Under the pieces are notes generated by a model. It did no database searches. It was not told the origin of the DNA and saw only the letters and a program-made list of their open reading frames with translations. The translations under genes and the position numbers were made by a program. Positions 12,701 through 21,700 of a DNA stretch of 64,000 nt are shown here, piece after piece. The DNA comes from Sipunculus nudus (Eukaryota > Annelida > Sipuncula > Golfingiida > Sipunculidae): NCBI GenBank assembly GCA_026874595.1, contig CM049320.1, positions 42,170,714-42,234,713 on the forward strand, written 5' to 3'. Position 1 is the first letter of the stretch; each line of letters starts with the position of its first letter.

Positions 12701-15700
12701 CAATTAGCTTAACCGTTTCATCATAAAACAGTGTATAAGCTAGAAACATCTAAAATTACATTTTCACTTGTTAAAAAATCAATGTAGGTGGCGCCACCAA
12801 TACCTCCATTTCAGATATGACATATGTGACAAACATTGGCATAAATTTTGCTGACGATAGTTCTAGCCGTTTCTGAGATTTTAATTTTAGTGTGCTTTTT
12901 TGGACAGATGACTAAGTTCAACCTCCTGTAACTTGGCCAAAAGTATCCGAATTAGAACCATTCAAACAAACTTGAGAAAGATTGTTCCAGGGATCATTTC
13001 TGTGAAATATTGGACAATTTGGCTGGACAGTTTCAGGAAGAAGATTTTTAAAGCTTTTTTAGCTTTTTCCCTTTAAAAACTCAGAAAATGCAGTTAGAAA
13101 AAAATTATCAAAATCTGATAGAATTTTTCAGATGACTGTTTATTTGCAAAAAATTTGGTGATTCTAGCTTCTGCTGTTTTTGAGATAGTTATGGTTAACG
13201 TACAGACGACGCACGCAGACAATGCTGCACCATAGCATAAGCTCACAGATTCACTAAAAATGGTTGCAGGTGGAGCCACCAGTTTTACATATGATAAAGA
13301 ACTATGTGAAATATATACACATGCAAAATTACAGGAGGATCCATCAAACCAGTCCTGAGATATAAGCCTGGATGTCTGAAGCCTGAACATGAATGTAGGT
13401 GGTGCCACCTGTCATAAAATCAAAAAAGCTTTCCAGGATGCATACACATGCAAAATTTTAGGTGGATAAGTCAAACCACTGCAGAGATATAAGTGATATT
13501 ATCCCAAGGCAGATGAACAGATGGACGCTGTGCAAAATTGGTTGCATGTGGCACCACCATTTTTTATGTATGTAATAAAGCTATCCAAGGGCTACATTTA
13601 TGCAAAATTTTTAGCCTGATTGGTCAAACGAGTCGGAAGATATGTGGGTTAATATGTCAAAACATACACACAGATGGACACACTGGAGAGAGGAAAGGTC
13701 AGAGGTCTAAAAATTATTTTGGCACCAGTTCACATGTGACCTGATAATCATGTAAAGTTTCAGAAAAATCTGTCCTATGGTCTCAGAGTTCTATTCAGGA
13801 AACTTGGTTTTGGCGGATACAAATATGAAATAAATATAAATGAACAAACAACCAAAGCCAGTTTTAAAAGAAGTGACAGTTCAAGAAAAATATATTCACA
13901 TTTGGATGTTAAAATCTGTTGTAGGATCAGTAGGTGCAGCTCTGAACATCTCTTCTGCTCTGTTGGCATATCTGAAAAATTACCAAAACAAACAAAACTT
14001 ACAGATACATGCATATATATGCTTAACATAGAGTACAATGCAGGTTTTTGACTGCAGGCACCCTCTAACCACTTTACCACATGAGAAATCCCTTACTCAG
14101 AACAAAGCATATTTTCTTGACAATTTGAACAGAACTGCTATTATACCAGTTCCCTCAGGTTACTAGATAAAGAATATTTTATAATATAATAAAGATATTT
14201 TAAAAAAGAACTTATAAAAAAAATGAAACCAATGAGACAATGCCATTTCTCTGATTAAATTCATCTGTTCAGACTAAATCAAATTCCCATATGACAGTGA
14301 ATGAAGGAAACAATCCCGTGAAAACAGAGCGAGTTGAGCTCAGGTCTAGGTTCATCATCCTGTCTTTACATCTGTATGAGGAATATCTGAGTAGTGGGCA
14401 TAATACTTTCTGAGACAAGAAAAGGTAATGCTCATGTCTAAATAACATCTTGAATTGAAACTGTTATTCTTTAGAAAAAAAAACATTAAAAGATGACACC
14501 AACATGATTGTCTTAAGGCTTAAATGGACAAAATGTGAAACCTAGAAAATATCAGAGCTACAGTTAACACAGAATTGTCAGAATCAAATGTTGAACAAAT
14601 AATTTTTTCAGAGGAAATAAGTAAGAATCAAAATATCATAGGGACTATTCAACTTTCATGTTGACAACTTGCATTAACTGCTTGTTAGTAATTTCCCACA
14701 AACCTTTGCTGAAAGTCTGGTACAGTGAATAAAACCTGCATCACAGAGTTCATGTAGCAGCTGTTGCCTAGGTTACGCATCCCTGTGCATCCTGGTCCAT
14801 ACACGGGTTCAAGTTTACTGCCTGCTTCCTGGATGACGTCCCACTCCCCGATCTTCTGGTTCAGATCAATCTCCAGCTCAGCCATACTCTTGTCTGTCTG
14901 AAGCAGATAATGTTAACACTTGAGGTCTCAGGACTGTATCAGGAGTCGTCCTACCGGTACACAGTTTCGTTTTTTTTTAAATATTACTATGCTAAATATA
15001 TTCTCTACAATATGCTTGTAAACTGAGTGATTTCTCAATACTGGCTGAAAGTTTGAAAATTAACAAAATTTTACTAGCTTTGTATATTGGTATTTTATCT
15101 TTTAATCAATATTTCTTGGGGAATTTATGAGTTGTTGACATGTATTATGCAGAGGTTTTCTTTTATTTTTTCACTTGACAGCTGTAGACATGTTGAGAGC
15201 CCTCCTGCATTTATTCATTATGGGCCATAAATAAAGACAGTAAGTGGTGTCAGACCAACTTGGGTGTAAGTGTAGAAGTGATCTGCAGAAAAATTACCTT
15301 TTCTAAGTCCAAGATGTTAATACCAAAGTGAGCAAGATGTTTAGCCAGGAAAGGATCTTCAACCATGTCATCTTCATCATAGGAGTAAACATCTACAATG
15401 GACATGATGAGAAGGTAAAAATCAGGACAACGCACATAATAGCTAGTCGTGTATGAATACATCGATAAATATGGAGATACTGCAAACAACAGGACACTGC
15501 ATACATTAATTCTGCAAGAAATCATAGCTAAATAATTTTAAGGGGACACTGCATGCAACTGGCATCTTCTTGCAGGAAAATGTGGCTATAAAGGGATAAT
15601 GCATACAGTAAATTTCCTATAAACCACATCAAACTGCAAGAAAACATGAAAAACTAGAATGAGGTTGGATGTGCAATGCAAAATCATATTTCTTTGGACC

Positions 15701-18700
15701 TTCACTATGGGCCTCCCATGCCCAAATGAGAGGAAAAAAATATACACTACTTCAAAAGTCATAGCATTCACAAAACAAGGGACCCATGGGTCACTGTGCT
15801 CAGCTGAAGTTGACCTTGAAGGTAAAAATCTAAAATAATAGAGGTAATATAGGCCATTGATTGTTTTATATGATTGGTTTATATTGATGTGCAAGAAATT
15901 GTTGCAAATATAATATTTTGTGACCTGACCATGTGTTTCCTAATGTTTAAACTGAAGCATGTAAGCAGTATGTGAACAAATAACCTGTAATATTACCATG
16001 ATCATTAGTTGGCTTTTTGATTAACTGTTGACATTTCAGTAGTTTACACATTTTTTCAATTGAATCTATTTTTTTTATAATATATATTATTAAGTATATG
16101 TATTTTTTTTATTTTATGAAATGTCTACAGTTGAAATATAACTAATGTCCACAGTCCACAGATGAAAGGACTTTGTGGTGGTGTGGGGGGGTAGAATGGT
16201 GGGAGTTACAATATATCTGTATTGTTATAGTGTATATACATAGGATTTTCACTTAATTCAACAATGCTTACAGGATAAAAGAGTTCATTCAAAATACGTA
16301 ATACCTAAAATAGGACAGGCTGGTAGACAAACAAAGCTGATAATATATGAAGTTTCAATTATTTCCTAATTTTTTACACATTTGCAAAAAAAACTAATGT
16401 CCCAGTGCACAGGAATCAATGGCAGCAGAGGGGAAGAGGGAGATGGTGGGATTAACAACACTTCTGCATACACATACAGGGCAAACAAAGCCTGATCTCC
16501 AATTCTGCTGAGGCAGGAAAAAAATTAACAAATGTTTGTATTAGATCCTCATTTTTGATCACATCAATTTTTTATCATAAGTTTGTATTTCCAATATGAC
16601 ATATATATCTAATATAAAAGTTGATTAATAATTCTAAATTGCATCATCATAAGTCTCAATCTTTTCAGACAACACTACATCAAGCATACAAATGTTTATT
16701 TATTTTTTATCACAAAAATAAATTTGCAAAACAATAAATATCTAAATACAATACTTGATTCAGATTTCACAATTTTAAATTGTGCCTTTATTTATCCATA
16801 ATTTGCCTCATATTTTAAAAACTTAAGCTTACTAATGGGTTTAATTATATTTGTTAAAATCATTTAAAAGAAAATGGATTTCTTTAAAAATGCTACATTA
16901 ACACAACATGGCATCTTCTGGATTACACCTCAAATTATGTTTTCAAGGAAAGTTTATGTATATTGGAGTGGAAACAGTATCAATTACTGCATAACATTTG
17001 GTTAGTTGGGTTTGCATGGGGGGGGGGGGGGGTGGGGGGGAGTGGATTTCCAGTGACCTGGAGTGGGACCCTGCATCTGGATAAAGCAACTGACTACAAT
17101 AGAGCCCCAAGAAAAAAAATCAATAACTTGCCAAATTTTTAAGCTTTGTTTTTCAAATTTCAGATTTAAACAAATAAAATACTTATGTTTACATGCTGTG
17201 AAAAATAAATCAATAGTACTTACAGGAAAATAACGTGCCATGGTCAAAGTTGGGCAAAAAGCTCAGTTGACCTATAGTCAGCTGAGCTAAAAATTCTATT
17301 CAGGCCAATTCATCCTTGAAGATAAAGGTCACCTGTTTCCATACACTTCTGTGATTTGTCTTAAAACATTTCAAGTAACAAATTTCATGGAAAAAATGTT
17401 GAGTGGTTCAAAAGTGATAATGTAAACCAAATATTTTTATTTCTGCTGCTTTGACATTAAAATGACTTTATGGAGGTCAAAGTCACCAGTTTTCAAATAC
17501 TTCTAGATAATAGATTTTTGTAGAAATCTTTTATGAAATTACGAGGCAAATTTCATGAAATTATACCGAGTATTTCAAAAGATATAATGTTCACAAATAA
17601 TTTCTTTTTCCAGCTGATTTGACCTTTAAGATCTAGGTCAAAGAAACCAGTTTTCAAACCCACGATTAACCTGGTTGAAACAATAAGCGTTTCAAATTTG
17701 AGGGGAAATATGTGATACTTCAAAGGCTTTGCGGTTCACAAACTGTTTCTATTACGGCCAATTTGACCTTGATGTGGATTTAAATTTCAAATTTTATATA
17801 ACAATGAAGGGCCATTCATAAGTTATCATATTCACAAGAAATGACACAGATGACATACAAACAGTATATGTCTCCCCTCATGGGAAGCGGCACATAATAC
17901 CATTCCAGCAAATTATTAAGGATGGAGGAGTTACCAACCTCTGCTGGCACAAATTACTCTTTAGTAAACTTGATGTTGTTGCTCTGCATACATCTAACTA
18001 GAAGGTATTAAACAGAGAGCAAGCTTTCTCATCCAAACATCAAAGTAGCTCACCTGCACCATCAGCTGTGATAGTTCCTAGCTTTACTGCTAGGGGGTAC
18101 TTTGTCTCAGCATAAGAATCCACTGCGTGATTGTTGCCTCCCGATCCGTCCCAGAACCGCCTGCCACACAGGATGCTGCCATCTGTCAGGTTCAGCCACA
18201 AGTTCTCCTTCAGGTCACAGCGTTCACACTTCCAGCCACGAGGAGGGATTTTCTTCCCATTGTCCAGCTGCAGCAGGTTCTCAGCGTGTCTGTCAAATAC
18301 AGTACCAACTAGAATAGCTTTGTTTTTGTAGGCACAAAACAGATATGTCTCCACCATGGGCCATTCCCATATTGAGGGGAGGAAATATGCGAATCTCAAA
18401 TATTATGGCCATATAAACAAATTTGCAGATTCAACCATGAAGACCAAGGTCACCAAATCTTGAACTACAAACGGACCATGGCAGAGAGAACTGGTGTTCT
18501 AATCTATGGAAAAATTCTTCAGTATTTCAAAACTTATGAGGGTCACAATAATGCCAGAATTGCACAGATCACCAGTACCTGAAATCTTCTGAGAACTTTG
18601 GTAAAAAAAAATTGTGTGGCAAATTTGAGGGAAAATATGCAAATTTTCATAAGTTATCACATTCACAAGAAATCCTAAAGGTGATGAACCATAAACTGGT

Positions 18701-21700
18701 TTCTTTTATCTTTAAGATCATGGTCAAAATCACAAATTTTCAGATTTGTTTGAAACAAGTTGTTGTCAGATTATGCTGTGTTAAAAACAGTAGCCTTTAT
18801 GAGGAGGTCCTATCAAACTGGGCATAGGAATGAGGTCCTGTCAAAAAGCAGATCTACTGTCATCTTGTATTTGTGATCTATCACATCCATGCTGCTTGAC
18901 TGTGTTGTTACTTATTTATTATGTAAAGTAAAATCATTCAATGGTCTGTCATTGTCTCAATTTTGAATTATAAAATCTGTTTCTTTTTTATTTACTATAC
19001 ACATAAATGTGACAGGACATGGCTTACTATTATAATGAGATGAAGAGGGCATTTCTTACTTTGAGATGGTCCTCTTCTCCCCATCCCAGGTACCAGCCAT
19101 CGCAGCCAGCTCCTCAGCCTTAGCAGCTGAGTCTGCAGCAATAATGGCTGCTGTAGAGATCTGGATCTGCAGGATAATTAATGAATTGTAATACATGCAG
19201 AATTTCATCAAGAAGATTACCACACTGTTAAACATAGAATATCATTCAAAGAAAAAGGACAATTTCCATTACTGATGTTATATATTTGTTTAAATTGACG
19301 CATAAGTCTATGTAGCATTTCTGCGGGAGAAACTGTCATCTTTTAAATGCCCAGGTGGTATCGTTTCCCAATCCCCCAGTAGATGGTGACACAATGGAAC
19401 TTAAAAAACTGAGACAACTAGAATACGGGTAAATGACAAGTGCCTATGTTTATCTGCCAAAATCAGAGTAGGTCGGGTGAAGTGAGGCATCAATTGAGTG
19501 GCAAGGGGAAATAGAGTGAGATGTGTTACATATTAGCATGGATGTTTGCCACATAAACATAATTGTACCTGCCACAACTTGTTATTCGAAAGATAAACTA
19601 TCCAAGATATATACATATGCCAAATTTCAGGTGGATAAGTCATTCCACTGCTGAGATATGAGTGATTTTATCCCACAGCAGAAAACAGATGAACACTGTG
19701 CAAAAATGGTTGCAGGTGGCACCACCAGTTTCTTGCATTATAAAGAGCTATATGAGATCTGAACACATGCAAAATTTCTGGATGATAAGTCAAACCAGTC
19801 TGAAGATATTAGCATGGTTGTCTGCAGAATGAACATGAATGAAGGTGGCACCATCTGTCATAAAACCAAGAAAGCAATCCAGGATGTTTATGCATGCTAA
19901 ATTTCAGGTGAATAAGTCAAAACTACTGCTGAGACATGATTGATTTCAACCCAAGGCAGACTAAAAGATTCAAGCTGTGCAAAAATGATTGCAGATGGCG
20001 CCACCATTTTCCTGTATGATAAAGAGATATGTGAGATCTAAACAAATGCAAAATTTGAGGAAGATATGTAAAACCAGTCCTGAGATATAAGCATTGATGT
20101 CTGCAACGTGAATGTGAATGCTGGTGGCACCACCTGTCAAAAAATCAAGAAAGCTATCCATGATGTATAAGCATGCCAAATTTCAGGTGAATTAGTCAAA
20201 CCACTGCAGAGATGAGTGATTTTAACCCAAGTCAGATGAACAGATGGACACTGTGCAAAATGGTTGCAGTTTGCACCACCAGTTAATTGTATGATATTAA
20301 ACTACCTAAAAGCTATACTGGTGCAAAATTTTAGCCTGATCGGTCAAACCAGTCCAAAGATATGAGGTTTAATGTGGAAACACAGACCCACAGATGGACA
20401 CACTGCATAGAGGAAACGTCACAGGTCAACGCAAAATGGTTAGGCACAAGTTCAAATGTGACCCAATAATTGGGTAAAGTTTAAGAAAATTGGTCAAATG
20501 GTCTCAGAGGAGTACTCCGGAAATGAATACAGTGACGGTGGCACGGACCCCGTCAAAAACAGTATCCACAAAATTTTTTTTGGTGGATACAATTAATGAG
20601 ACAAGAGATTTAACCAGGGGATGACAATTATATGAGCTATATAATAAAGATTATGGTCATATTATACTTTGGAATAAGATAACAAAATATTTGTAATCCC
20701 AACACAATGATATCATATTTCCAGGTAAACACTTAACTAAAGCTATGTTCAATGGCCTCTCTGTTTCTCTTTCTCTCTGCCAATTTTTCGATTCTAAGAA
20801 AACCCCAGACCTTGCTTCTGTAGTAAATACTGCTCTGATAGCATATAAAACTGTTCCTTTTGTTCTTTCACTTCTTTGAACATGTTTTTGTCACATATTT
20901 TACCTCATGCTCTTACCTCATGTACTTACCACATCAGGCAGTTCAGCATTTGGCAGGGGTATTTCTGTCCAGTCCGGGAGAACAACCACGGAATTATGTT
21001 CCTCTATCTCAAATTTCTTCTCATTAAGATCAAAACCACCTTCTATGCCTGTTGCATCACAGTACAGAAAAAATACAGATTTTACAATTTTAATGGTAAA
21101 ATATTCTATTAAACATTAAACACAAATAAATATGCAAGGCATTTTATCTTCTGAAAGTCAAGTAATCATCTATGTATACTCCTCCGCATGCTGTACATGA
21201 CAAAAACTATTCAGTAATATAAACTGTGCTTTGATACTTAATCCATTCCTTGAAACAGAAAGATAGAAAGGATATCAGACTTAGAAAAAAATAAATTATG
21301 GTAGGTCTGACTTGCCTAACACTGACTTGTTTAACACCATGTGTGTGCATCAAAATACATTCATGCATGTATGAAAATGATAAACAGAAGATTGATACAA
21401 AGCCTTACCTATTGCCAGCTTGGTGGGTTTCTTTTTGGGTGGATCATCTTCTGAAGGAGGGATCTTTGTAAAAGAAGGAAATGTTTGTTAAGGGCATCAT
21501 CTTTTGTAAATCACATAGTACGAATCAAAGAAACCATAACAAACTGACACCTACAAAATAGATCTTATGTGCTTGCAAACATCTAGTTCTAGAAGGGATC
21601 TATTCTGATATCTGATGCATATATAACATGGGCACTGCAAATCAGAGCATCCCTTTGCAAGGGAGCCTAAAAATTATATGTGGTGTAGATGAGGAGGGCA

